From Streptomyces sp. NBC_01198 (GTDB taxonomy: Bacteria; Actinomycetota; Actinomycetes; Streptomycetales; Streptomycetaceae): a stretch of DNA of 64,000 nucleotides. Below are positions 1-8,878 of this stretch, one piece after another. Position 1 is the stretch's first letter. Every line of letters begins with the position of its first letter. The notes beneath the pieces were generated by a model. The model did no database searches and had not been told where the DNA came from. It worked only from the letters and a program-made list of their open reading frames with translations. The translations under genes were made by a program, and so were the position numbers. The stretch covers positions 5,666,501 to 5,730,500 of the forward strand of contig NZ_CP108568.1 of NCBI RefSeq assembly GCF_036010485.1, written 5' to 3'.

Positions 1-369
1 GAAGCCGTTCTCGGAGGCGACCGCCTCCGCCCAGCTCTCGACCGCGGGGCCCTCGACCTCGACCGCCTTGCCGCACGAGCGGCAGACCAGGTGGTGGTGG
101 TGGCCGCCGCCCGAGCAGCGGCGGTAGACCGACTCGCCCTCACCGGTGCGCAGCACGTCGATCTCGCCGGCGTCGGCGAGGGACTGGAGCGTGCGGTAGA
201 CGGTCGTCAGACCGACCGAGTCGCCCCGGTGCTTGAGAAGGTCGTGCAGATCCTGCGCGCTGCGGAATTCGTCGACCTCTTCCAGCGCCGCCGCGACCGC
301 GGCCCGCTGCCGGGTGGCCCGGCCCGCGACGGGCGGCCCGGAGGGCCCGGGGTGCTTCATCGTGGTCAC
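1..369 (-). CDS. zur: Zinc uptake regulator Zur (Fur family), C-terminus cut by window edge
   Basis: Zn(II)-sensing repressor of the Fur family, which shuts off zinc uptake and alternative ribosomal protein genes when zinc is sufficient. Visible are the winged helix (about residues 15-85, with VGLTTVYRTLQSLADAGE) and the start of the dimerisation domain with HHHHLVCRSCGK, which holds metal ligands. The rest runs off the left edge. The GTG at 369 is chosen because AGGAGG lies 4 nt upstream; an in-frame ATG at 360 would leave a 13-nt gap. The gene is divergent from glyS. In S. coelicolor I recall znuA-znuCB lying between glyS and zur; they are not here. Confidence 0.9.
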   Translation of the reverse strand, partial: MTTMKHPGPSGPPVAGRATRQRAAVAAALEEVDEFRSAQDLHDLLKHRGDSVGLTTVYRTLQSLADAGEIDVLRTGEGESVYRRCSGGGHHHHLVCRSCGKAVEVEGPAVESWAEAVASENGF

Positions 370-459
370 CGGTCCTCCTCATGACGGCTTGCGCGCCTGA
401 CGTCCCCATTGTGCCAGCCCGCCGCCCGCTGCCGCCCCGGCCGCCGCGTGCAGATCGCG

Positions 460-519
460 ACGAAGACCGGCAAGAACACCGGAACCAAGACCGGGAAGAA
501 CACCGGGACGAAGATCGCG
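460..519. repeat. Imperfect 24-nt tandem repeat (12-nt sub-repeat)
   Basis: Two 24-nt units (460-483 and 484-507) differ at three bases and are followed by a partial third. Each unit is itself two near-copies of a 12-mer of the form A(C/A)(G/C)AA(G)A(C/A)CCGG. On the minus strand the repeat would read as alternating valine-proline-phenylalanine, but I see no convincing start or ribosome binding site, so I do not call a gene. It occupies the zur-glyS intergenic stretch. Confidence 0.6.
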
Positions 520-636
520 AGGACGGCCGTCCCGCCCCGCGGCCGGAAGGGGCCGCCGGGCGGCCCGGACGCCTCCCCGGCCCCGGCGCGGAGCAGCCCC
601 GGGGGCGGGCTCGTCCTTGCAGCCCGCGGAACGGAT

Positions 637-667
637 TTGATATGCGCCCCGCCCGCGCCGGTAATCT
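637..667 (+). promoter_or_regulatory. Possible glyS promoter
   Basis: TTGATA (637-642) and TAATCT (662-667) are separated by 19 nt, a little long for a primary sigma factor, and the -10 lies 36 nt before the glyS GTG. The surrounding stretch 370-703 has no gene. Besides this candidate and the tandem repeat it holds only G+C-rich sequence, and I see no Zur box in it. Confidence 0.3.
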
Positions 668-703
668 GGGACCAGACCCCTTCGTCGTACTGAAGAGAGC
701 ACC

Positions 704-2086
<1,383 letters not shown>

Positions 2087-2609
2087 GCCCGTCGCTGCGC
2101 CGGGCCCCCCGGGGTCCGGCGCAGCGCCAGTACGCCGCAGGCGGCGGCCAGCGGCAGCTCTGCGAGGACGGCCATCGCGACGGCGACGAGCAGGGCGGTG
2201 CCGTGTGAGGTCGCCAGGTCGAGCGAGGCGTCGAGCAGGAGCAGGGCCGCGGTGACCGCGGCGGCGGGGGTACGGGCCTGATGCGCGGGTCCGGCGGCGA
2301 GCAGGCCGGTGGTGACCAGGCCCACGGCCTCCAGCGAGTCCAGGGCGATCCATGCCGGGCCGGTGCCGGCCGCCGCGAGCACGGCCAGCCACGGTACGAG
2401 CGCCACGCCGCAGATCGCCACCACCGAGGCGAGACGGTGCCTGCCGGTCTCCCGCGGCGCCCGGCCCACCAGCGGTGACCTCAGCTCACCCACGGCCATC
2501 CGCCACTCCTCCCGACTCCCACCTCTTGGTCAACGCGTACCCCGCCGCAGCTCTTCCGAGAGGCCGGCACTCGCGGGGGCCGGTGCCGGGCGCATCGCGC
2601 CCGGGAGGG

Positions 2610-4103
2610 TCAGACCACCGTGCGGGGGAGGCGGAGGCTGAAGGCGGCAGTGAGGGCGACCGCGCCGAGCTGGGCCAGCAGGGCCCAGACGAGGGCGTCG
2701 CGGAAGCCCACCGACGTGGTCAGCGTCAGGAACAGCGTGCCCAGGGTGGCGACGCCCAGCGCGAGGCTGGACTGCTGCGTGGTCGCCATCGCCCCGCTCC
2801 CCACTCCCGCCTGCGCGGCGGGCACCTCGCTGAGGACGATGCGGAAGACCACCGGCAGGAGCAGGCCCTGCCCGAAACCGGTCACCGCCATGCCGGGTGC
2901 GAGCGCCAGGACGCCGATGTGCGGCCAGCCCCAGAAGAAGGTCCCGGCCAGGATCAGCAGACCCGCCCCCTGGATCAGCGAGCCCGCCGTGACGGTGCGG
3001 CGGCCGAAGCGGGCCACCAGGCGCGGGCCGAGCAGCGACGCGGCGAAGAAGGTCGCGCACAGCGGCGCGAGCGCCGCACCGGCGGCGAGCGCACCGAGGT
3101 GCAGTCCGTCCTGCATGGCCACCGCGAGCACGAACATGAAGCCGCCGAAGCCGAGGCACAGCGGCACGATCAGCAGCAGCCCGCTGCGCACGCTGTGGAT
3201 GCGGACCAGCGACGGCGGCAGCAGCGGGTTCCCGCCGGTGCGCTCCCCGTGCCGTTCGACGGCCACGAAGGCCGCCGCCGCGAAGGGGGAGACCGCGAGC
3301 AGCACCCATGACCACAGCGGCCAGCCGGCCGCCCGGCCCTCGGTGAGCGGCAGCAGCAGGGTGATCAGGGTGACCGCAAGCAGCCCGGTGCCTGCCCGGT
3401 CGATCCGCGCCGGGTTCGCCGAGCGGGTCTCCGGGACGGACGTGAGCGCGAGCACCAGCGCCACCGCGGCGACCGGCACGTTGACCAGGAAGATCGCCCG
3501 CCAGCCGCTGCCTGCGATGTCCGCGGAGACCAGGACGCCGCCGAGCACCTGGCCGACGACGCTGGCGATGCCGGCCGTGGCGCCGTAGTAGCTGAGCGCC
3601 TTGCCGCGGCTGCTGCCGGAGGTCGCGGACTGGATGGTGGCGAGCGCCTGCGGCAGCAGCAGCGCGGAGGCCGCGCCCTGGGCGACCCTGGCCGCCACCA
3701 GCGTCCACGCGGTGGGGGCGACGCCGCAGGCCAGCGAGGTCGCGGCGAAGAGCCCGAGGCCCCACAGGAAGAGGTTGCGGCGGCCGAACATGTCGCCGAG
3801 CCGGCCGCCGAGCACCAGCAGGACGGCGTAGGCGACGCCGTAGCCCGCGACCACCATCTCCAGCACCGCGGGACCCGCGTCGAGGTCGCGGTCGATGGTG
3901 GGCAGGGCGACGTTGACGATGAAGAAGTCCACCATCGGCAGTGCCGCGCCGAGCAGCACGGTCAGCAGTCCGAGCGCGCTGAGCGCGGGGGCGGCGGACT
4001 TCTGCGGAGTGGAGGAGGAGGGTGCCGGTATGCGGGTGACCCGGGGCAGCACCTGCGCCCGGGAGGGAAGTGTCTGTTCCAGTCGGTCGTTCACATGGTC
4101 CAC
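2610..4103 (-). CDS. MFS drug exporter, DHA2 (14-TMS) family
   Basis: Proton-driven efflux pump of about 497 residues with fourteen hydrophobic segments. The first helix ends in FFIVNVALPTIDRDLD, the DHA2 signature around an acidic residue, and the loop motif LGGRLGDMFGRRN follows helix 2. The GTG at 4103 is preferred because GAAGG lies 6 nt upstream; reading further upstream would run into the shared control region. It is divergent from the XRE regulator at 4196, which probably controls it through the inverted repeat at 4143-4163. Substrate unknown. Confidence 0.88.
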   Translation of the reverse strand: MDHVNDRLEQTLPSRAQVLPRVTRIPAPSSSTPQKSAAPALSALGLLTVLLGAALPMVDFFIVNVALPTIDRDLDAGPAVLEMVVAGYGVAYAVLLVLGGRLGDMFGRRNLFLWGLGLFAATSLACGVAPTAWTLVAARVAQGAASALLLPQALATIQSATSGSSRGKALSYYGATAGIASVVGQVLGGVLVSADIAGSGWRAIFLVNVPVAAVALVLALTSVPETRSANPARIDRAGTGLLAVTLITLLLPLTEGRAAGWPLWSWVLLAVSPFAAAAFVAVERHGERTGGNPLLPPSLVRIHSVRSGLLLIVPLCLGFGGFMFVLAVAMQDGLHLGALAAGAALAPLCATFFAASLLGPRLVARFGRRTVTAGSLIQGAGLLILAGTFFWGWPHIGVLALAPGMAVTGFGQGLLLPVVFRIVLSEVPAAQAGVGSGAMATTQQSSLALGVATLGTLFLTLTTSVGFRDALVWALLAQLGAVALTAAFSLRLPRTVV

Positions 4104-4142
4104 ACTGGACCTTCGCTGAGGGGGGTACCAGAGAGCGTTTAT

Positions 4143-4163
4143 CCAGGTATACCGAGCACCTGG
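4143..4163. promoter_or_regulatory. Candidate operator between MFS exporter and XRE regulator
   Basis: CCAGGT and ACCTGG form a perfect 6-bp inverted repeat with a 9-nt spacer. It lies in the 92-bp divergent promoter region, about 20 nt before the -10 of the regulator gene, where binding could control both directions. That the neighbouring regulator binds it is inferred from position alone. Confidence 0.5.
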
Positions 4164-4183
4164 CAACTGCTTGACGAGTCCGG

Positions 4184-4195
4184 CATGCTGGGAGC
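4184..4195 (+). promoter_or_regulatory. -10 box of the XRE regulator, probably leaderless transcript
   Basis: CATGCT at 4184-4189 is followed by six bases and then the ATG at 4196. TGGCAA at 4161-4166 could serve as the -35 (17-nt spacing). Initiation would fall at or next to the ATG. GGGAG sits too close to the ATG to work as a normal ribosome binding site. Confidence 0.4.
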
Positions 4196-5110
4196 ATGAC
4201 CGCTCCCAGCGACCTTGCCGGCGAACCTCCCAGCGAGCCCCGAAGCACCGGCGCCGATTCCGCCGCGAGCCGCAGGCAGGAGCTGGCGTCTTTCCTGCGC
4301 AGCCGCCGGGAGCGCATCACGCCCGAGCAGGTCGGGCTGCCGCCGGGCCGCAGGCGCCGCACTCCGGGGCTCCGCCGCGAGGAGGTCGCGCAGCTCGCCG
4401 CGGTCGGTGTGACCTGGTACACCTGGCTCGAACAGGCCAGGGAGATCCAGGTGTCGGGCCAGGTCGCCGACGCCATCGCCCGCGCCCTGCTGCTCGACCA
4501 GCACGAGCGCAGGCACCTGTTCACGCTGGCCGGCACCGCCGACCCGCATCCGCATCTGGACTGCCCGGGGATGTCGCCGGCGATCCGCGCGCTGATCGAC
4601 CAGGTGGCGCCGCTGCCCGCGGCGGTCTTCAACGCCCGCTACGACATCATCGCGTACAACCACACGTACGGGCGGCTGGTCGCCGACCTGGACGCGATGC
4701 CGGTCGAGGACCGCAACGTGATGTGGCTGGCCTTCACCCACCCGCTGTGGCGCGAGCGGATGCTCGACCGGGAGCAGAACACCCGGCTGATGGCGGCGAA
4801 GTTCCGCACCTCGATGGCCGAGCATCTGGCCGAGCCCGCGTGGAAGGAGATGCTCCGGCGCCTCCAGCAGAGTTCCCCGGAGTTCCGCGAGGCCTGGGAG
4901 CGGCACGAGGTGCTGCGGCCCGGCAGTCATGTGAAGCGCTATCTCAATCCCGAAGTGGGCATGCTGGCCTTCGACTTCAGCCATCTGTGGCTCGGGCCGC
5001 AGGACGGCCCGCGGCTGATGGTGTATTCCCCGGTGGACGAGCTGACCAGGGAGCGCCTCGACCGGCTGCACCGGATCGTGCTGGCCGAGCGCGAGCCGGT
5101 CGCCGTCTGA
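4196..5110 (+). CDS. XRE-type regulator with MmyB-like ligand-binding domain
   Basis: 304 residues. The N-terminal helix-turn-helix (about 30-100) contains LPPGRRRRTPGLRREEVAQL and VTWYTWLEQ, both characteristic of the MmyB group. The C-terminal domain (about 115-290, starting at RALIDQVAPLPAAVFNARYDI) is the PAS-like MmyB domain, thought to bind a small hydrophobic ligand. Such genes commonly sit divergent from an oxidoreductase or exporter and control it, here the DHA2 pump. The ATG agrees with the leaderless promoter just upstream. Confidence 0.9.
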   Translation: MTAPSDLAGEPPSEPRSTGADSAASRRQELASFLRSRRERITPEQVGLPPGRRRRTPGLRREEVAQLAAVGVTWYTWLEQAREIQVSGQVADAIARALLLDQHERRHLFTLAGTADPHPHLDCPGMSPAIRALIDQVAPLPAAVFNARYDIIAYNHTYGRLVADLDAMPVEDRNVMWLAFTHPLWRERMLDREQNTRLMAAKFRTSMAEHLAEPAWKEMLRRLQQSSPEFREAWERHEVLRPGSHVKRYLNPEVGMLAFDFSHLWLGPQDGPRLMVYSPVDELTRERLDRLHRIVLAEREPVAV

Positions 5111-5121
5111 CGGCCGCGGCA

Positions 5122-5127
5122 TAAAAT
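5122..5127 (+). promoter_or_regulatory. -10 box of the TetR gene, probably leaderless transcript
   Basis: TAAAAT, an unusual A/T-rich patch in this DNA, ends 6 nt before the ATG at 5134. No purine-rich ribosome binding site is present. It lies directly behind the stop of the upstream regulator gene. Confidence 0.5.
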
Positions 5128-5133
5128 CGAGCC

Positions 5134-5736
5134 ATGACATCCACCCGCGCCAGGGGCTCAGGCCTGCGTGAGCTGACCCGCAGAACCGTACGTGCCCAGA
5201 TCGCGGAGCGGGCGATCGCGCTGTTCATCGCCCAGGGCTTCGAGGAGACCACGGTCGAGCAGATCGCGACCGAGGTCGGCATGTCCGCGCGCAGCGTCTT
5301 CCGCTACTTCGACACCAAGGAGGACATGGTCGTCGGGAGCATGCAGGAGTCCGGTGCCAGGCTCGCCGACGCGCTGGCGGACCGGCCGGCCGAGGAGGAC
5401 GCGTGGCAGGCCCTGCGGGGCGCGCTCGCGGTGCTGCTCGCGGCGATCGAGGAGGACCGGGAGGGCGCGCTGGCCCGGGCGCGGATGTTCGCCAGCACCC
5501 CGTCGCTGCGGGCGGCCAGGCAGCAGAAGCACGCCCAGTGGCGGGAGTTGCTGGTGCCGGTGGTGCTGGCCAGGCTCGACGGCGGCCCGCAGGAGACGCG
5601 CGAACTGCGGGCGGCGGCGATCACCACCGCCGTGCTCGGCTGCCTCGACCTGGCGATCACCCGCTGGTCGGAGGAGGGCGGCACGGGCAGCGTCGAGGAC
5701 CTGCTGGACGCCGCGATCTCGGCCGTGCGCATGTGA
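5134..5736 (+). CDS. TetR family transcriptional regulator
   Basis: 200 residues. The N-terminal helix-turn-helix (about 22-68) reads IALFIAQGFEETTVEQIATE then VGMSARSVFRYFDTKEDMV, a standard TetR DNA-binding domain. The helical C-terminus (about 75-200) would bind an unknown ligand and dimerise. The nearest candidate target is the palindromic region 5743-5784, just after this gene and before the amidohydrolase, so it may repress the amidohydrolase, though the MarR regulator beyond is an alternative. The start follows the TAAAAT -10 box. Confidence 0.9.
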   Translation: MTSTRARGSGLRELTRRTVRAQIAERAIALFIAQGFEETTVEQIATEVGMSARSVFRYFDTKEDMVVGSMQESGARLADALADRPAEEDAWQALRGALAVLLAAIEEDREGALARARMFASTPSLRAARQQKHAQWRELLVPVVLARLDGGPQETRELRAAAITTAVLGCLDLAITRWSEEGGTGSVEDLLDAAISAVRM

Positions 5737-5742
5737 GGGAGC

Positions 5743-5784
5743 GTCAGTGATTGGCGGTCACTGACATTCGTGGCAGTAACTGAC
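5743..5784. promoter_or_regulatory. Operator-like palindromes before the amidohydrolase
   Basis: GTCAGTGA (5743-5750) and TCACTGAC (5758-5765) form a perfect 8-bp inverted repeat with a 7-nt spacer. A second related palindrome, CAGT-A-ACTG, follows at 5774-5782. Both share the CAGT/ACTG half-site, suggesting two binding sites for one dimeric regulator. They lie 56-97 nt before the amidohydrolase start, where a repressor would block RNA polymerase. Confidence 0.65.
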
Positions 5785-5839
5785 GGGTATTGCTAGGGTC
5801 GGGCGCAGCACGATGCCCGATCCGTAGGAGAGATGTCCT

Positions 5840-6832
5840 GTGAACGCCGGACCCGTCGACATCCACGCCCACTTCGCGCCGCCCACCACCCCCGCCCAGC
5901 GTGACGCCTTCTGGAAGGCCATGCGCGCCGGCTGCTTCCTGTTGGACGAACCACCGCACTGGACACCGGAAGGCACCCTGGCCGCGATGGAACGCGCCGG
6001 CGTGCGGATGCAGTTGCTCAGCAGCGTCGTGCCGGGACCGGTCGAGCGCCTGCGCCCGGTCAACGACTACGGCGCCGCGCTGGTCGCCGAGTTCCCCACC
6101 CGCTTCGGGCTGCTCGCCGCGCTGCCCACCGACGACCCGGCCGCCTGCCTGGCCGAAATCGCCCGCGCCGGCGAGGAGTTGGGCGCGGACGGCTACGCGG
6201 TGGCCACTGCGTACAACGGGGTGCGCCTCGCCGACCCCCGGCTCGAACCGGTCTGGGCCGCACTCGACGCGCGGGCCGCCACCGTCTTCGTCCACCCCGA
6301 CGTCTTCGCACCTCCGGTACTCGGCCGCCCCAGCGCGCTGGTCGAGGTCGCCTTCGACACCGCGAGCACCGTCACCGAGTTGCTCTACGCCGGGGTGCTG
6401 CGCCGCCACCGCCGCGTGCGGCTGGTGCTCGCGCACTGCGGCGGCGCCCTGCCCGCGCTCAGCGGGCGGCTGCTGGCGCTGGGCGCCGAGGCGTGGGTGC
6501 CGAACCCGGCGGGGCTGACCCGGCAGGAGATCGGCGACCAGCTGGCCGCCCTGCACCTCGACACCGCCGGTTGCGGCAGCGCGCACGCGATCGCCCCCGC
6601 GCTGGCCATGACCACCGCCGACCACCTGGTCTACGGATCCGACTGGGGCGCGCCCTGCACCACCGAGGAGTCGATGGCCGCGGCCCGCGCGGACCTCGCC
6701 GCCAACCCGCTGCTGACCGACGCCGAGCGGGACGGCCTGTGGCAGGCCGCGCTGCGCCTGCTGCCGACGGCCGCCGCGCGCCTGGCCGGCGCGGCGGTCA
6801 GTCCCGGGGAGGCCCGGCCAGTGCCGAGGTGA
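5840..6832 (+). CDS. Amidohydrolase-superfamily metal-dependent hydrolase or decarboxylase
   Basis: 330 residues, TIM-barrel amidohydrolase of the ACMSD (amidohydrolase 2) group. Metal-ligand motifs: the N-terminal HxH in VDIHAHF (about 7-11), HPD near 155, HCGG near 200, and YGSDWG near 272, whose aspartate would be catalytic. The group hydrolyses or decarboxylates aromatic-derived acids; the substrate cannot be read from sequence. The GTG start has AGGAGA 6 nt upstream. The last 35 nt overlap the convergent MarR gene. The upstream palindromes suggest repression by the adjacent TetR protein. Confidence 0.85.
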   Translation: MNAGPVDIHAHFAPPTTPAQRDAFWKAMRAGCFLLDEPPHWTPEGTLAAMERAGVRMQLLSSVVPGPVERLRPVNDYGAALVAEFPTRFGLLAALPTDDPAACLAEIARAGEELGADGYAVATAYNGVRLADPRLEPVWAALDARAATVFVHPDVFAPPVLGRPSALVEVAFDTASTVTELLYAGVLRRHRRVRLVLAHCGGALPALSGRLLALGAEAWVPNPAGLTRQEIGDQLAALHLDTAGCGSAHAIAPALAMTTADHLVYGSDWGAPCTTEESMAAARADLAANPLLTDAERDGLWQAALRLLPTAAARLAGAAVSPGEARPVPR

Positions 6833-7343
6833 TCCGCTCCAGTGCCGCCAGGTCCGCCGCCGGCAGCGCGAGCAGCGCCGGCGGCGGGTTGCCGAGGATC
6901 GCGTTCGCCCGGTCGGCCACCGCCAGGCCCTCCGCGGTGGCCGAGACGATCTTGCAGCGCCGGTCGGTGGGGTGCTGCCTGCGCTCCACCAGGCCGCGCT
7001 TTTGCAGGTCGTCCACCACGAGGGTGAGATAGGGGCGGTCGCAGGCCAACTCGGCAGCCAGCTCGCTCATCTGGGAGGGCCGGGCGGCGATCCTGCGCAG
7101 CGCCTTGACCCTGAAGAAGCTCATGCCGATGGCCTCGGCGACCTCCTTGCGGCGCTCGTTGCGCTCCAGCACCAGGGCGCGCAGGTTGCGCCACACCCGC
7201 CCGGCCGTCTCCTGCGCGGCGTCCTGTCCCTCGGGACCGCCGGCCTGACCGCCGCTGGCCGCGCCCGTGACCGGGTCGCCGGCCCGCTCGCAGTACGCCG
7301 CCTTGTCCGGGTCGCCGGCCGTCTCGTGCCGTGCCGCCGTCAC
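6798..7343 (-). CDS. MarR family transcriptional regulator
   Basis: 181 residues. After an unstructured N-terminal extension of about 50 residues, a MarR winged helix covers about 60-165, with recognition region SQMSELAAELACDRPYLTLV and wing HPTDRRCKIV. The GTG start overlaps the stop of the upstream MFS gene as GTGA, so the two are translationally coupled. It probably represses its own exporter operon through the palindrome at 8787-8800. The reading frame stays open far upstream, but that is a shadow of the MFS gene. Confidence 0.88.
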   Translation of the reverse strand: MTAARHETAGDPDKAAYCERAGDPVTGAASGGQAGGPEGQDAAQETAGRVWRNLRALVLERNERRKEVAEAIGMSFFRVKALRRIAARPSQMSELAAELACDRPYLTLVVDDLQKRGLVERRQHPTDRRCKIVSATAEGLAVADRANAILGNPPPALLALPAADLAALERITSALAGPPRD

Positions 7344-8755
7344 ACCTTCACCGCCATCCGGTTGTCCTCCGCCTCGGGCGCCAGCAGCCCTGCCGTGCGC
7401 GCCGCCGTGGCCTTGGCCCACCGGCCGGTGGTGAGCGTACCGAGCACCAGCACCGAGGCACCACAGCCCGCGATGATCCACCAGGCGCCCTCGTGCAGCC
7501 CGGCGGCCAGCGCCGCACCCAGCACCGCGACGCCCAGCGACTGGCCGACCTGCCGGCTCGTCGAGGCGACCGCCGCCGCCACCCCGGCCTGCGCGCGCGG
7601 CATGCCGGACACGGCGGTGTTGGTGATCGGCGCGTTGACCAGGCCGAAGCCGATGCCGAAGAGCACGTAGGAGGTGAAGAGCAGCACGTCGGACGACTGG
7701 GCGTCGAACCCGGCGAAGAGCACGCCGCTGGCCGTCATCGCGGTGCCCGCGAGCACCAGCGGGACGCGTGGCCCACGCGTGCCGACCAGGCGGCCGGACA
7801 GCGGGGCGAAGACCAGGGCCATCGCCGCCATCGGCAGCATGTAGAGGCCCGCGTCGAGGGCGGACAGGCCGCGCTCGTCCTGCAGGTAGAGGGTGTTGAG
7901 GAAGAGGAAGCCGCCGAGCGCGGCGAAGCCGCTGACCGCGATCACGGTGGCGCCGCTGAAGGGGACGCTGCGGAAGAACCGGGTGTCGATCAGCGGGTCG
8001 ACCCGCCGCTTCTCGTAGGCGGCCAGGGCCGCCGCGGCCAGCGCGGCCACCGCGAAGCAGCCGATGATCAGCGCGGAGGACCAGCCCGCGTCCGAGCCCT
8101 CGATGATCCCGTAGGTCAGCGTGCCGAGCAGCGCGATGACCAGCAGCTGGCCGACCGGGTCCACCCGGCGGGCCCGGGGGGCGCGCGACTCGGGGACGAA
8201 GCGGGCGGTCAGCGCCAGTGCGGCGAGGCCGATCGGCAGGTTGATCCAGAAGATCGCCCGCCAGCCCACCGACTCCACCAGCGCGCCGCCCACGATCGGC
8301 CCGGCGGCCATGCTGATGCCGATGACCCCGCCCCACACCCCGATGGCCCGGGCCCGCTCGCGCGGCTCGGAGAAGGTGTTGGTGATGATCGACATCGCCA
8401 CCGGGTTGAGCATGGATCCGCCGACCGCCTGCACCATCCGGAAGGCGATCAGCCATCCCAGGCTGGGGGCCAGGCTGCACAGCAGGGATCCGGCGGTGAA
8501 GACCGCAAGGCCGGTCTGGAAGACCCGCTTACGGCCGATCCGGTCCGCCGTCGAACCGGACAACAGCAGCAGGGAGGCGATGACCAGCAGATACGCGTCG
8601 ATGGTCCACTGGAGTCCGGAGACCGAGGCGTGGAACTCCTTCTGCAACGACGGGAGCGCGACGTTCAGGATGGTGTTGTCCAGGCTGACGATCAGCAGGC
8701 TCATGCAGCAGATCGCCAGGATGAGGGTGCGGCGCCGTGCGGTGGGTTCCGGCAT
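7340..8755 (-). CDS. MFS multidrug exporter, DHA2 (14-TMS) family
   Basis: 471 residues with fourteen hydrophobic segments. Helix 1 ends in SLDNTILNVALPSLQKEF and is followed by GSTADRIGRKRVF, the DHA2 hallmarks, so this is a drug/proton antiporter of the EmrB/QacA type. It heads a two-gene operon with the MarR regulator. The ATG at 8755 lies beside an A/T-rich promoter region containing the operator-like palindrome. No strong ribosome binding site is visible. Substrate unknown. Confidence 0.9.
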   Translation of the reverse strand: MPEPTARRRTLILAICCMSLLIVSLDNTILNVALPSLQKEFHASVSGLQWTIDAYLLVIASLLLLSGSTADRIGRKRVFQTGLAVFTAGSLLCSLAPSLGWLIAFRMVQAVGGSMLNPVAMSIITNTFSEPRERARAIGVWGGVIGISMAAGPIVGGALVESVGWRAIFWINLPIGLAALALTARFVPESRAPRARRVDPVGQLLVIALLGTLTYGIIEGSDAGWSSALIIGCFAVAALAAAALAAYEKRRVDPLIDTRFFRSVPFSGATVIAVSGFAALGGFLFLNTLYLQDERGLSALDAGLYMLPMAAMALVFAPLSGRLVGTRGPRVPLVLAGTAMTASGVLFAGFDAQSSDVLLFTSYVLFGIGFGLVNAPITNTAVSGMPRAQAGVAAAVASTSRQVGQSLGVAVLGAALAAGLHEGAWWIIAGCGASVLVLGTLTTGRWAKATAARTAGLLAPEAEDNRMAVKV

Positions 8756-8786
8756 GGATGGTGGATCCAATGATTGTGTGAGTAGA

Positions 8787-8800
8787 ACGATTAATATCGT
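8787..8800. promoter_or_regulatory. Candidate MarR operator
   Basis: ACGAT-TAAT-ATCGT is a 14-bp A/T-rich inverted repeat in G+C-rich surroundings, 32 nt before the MFS start, where the operon promoter must lie. Size, symmetry and position fit the sites MarR proteins use for autoregulation. Confidence 0.6.
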
Positions 8801-8865
8801 ACAACGACCTGACTGGTCCGGCTCCCCTGCGGACGGGGGCAGCGTGGCCACTGCCGGGCGTACGG

Positions 8866-8871
8866 GACAAT
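8866..8871 (+). promoter_or_regulatory. -10 box of dusB, probably leaderless transcript
   Basis: GACAAT ends 7 nt before the ATG at 8879. This spacing favours 8879 over the in-frame ATG at 8870 as the true start, since the upstream ATG would lie partly inside the -10 box. Confidence 0.4.
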
Positions 8872-8878
8872 GGACGGC

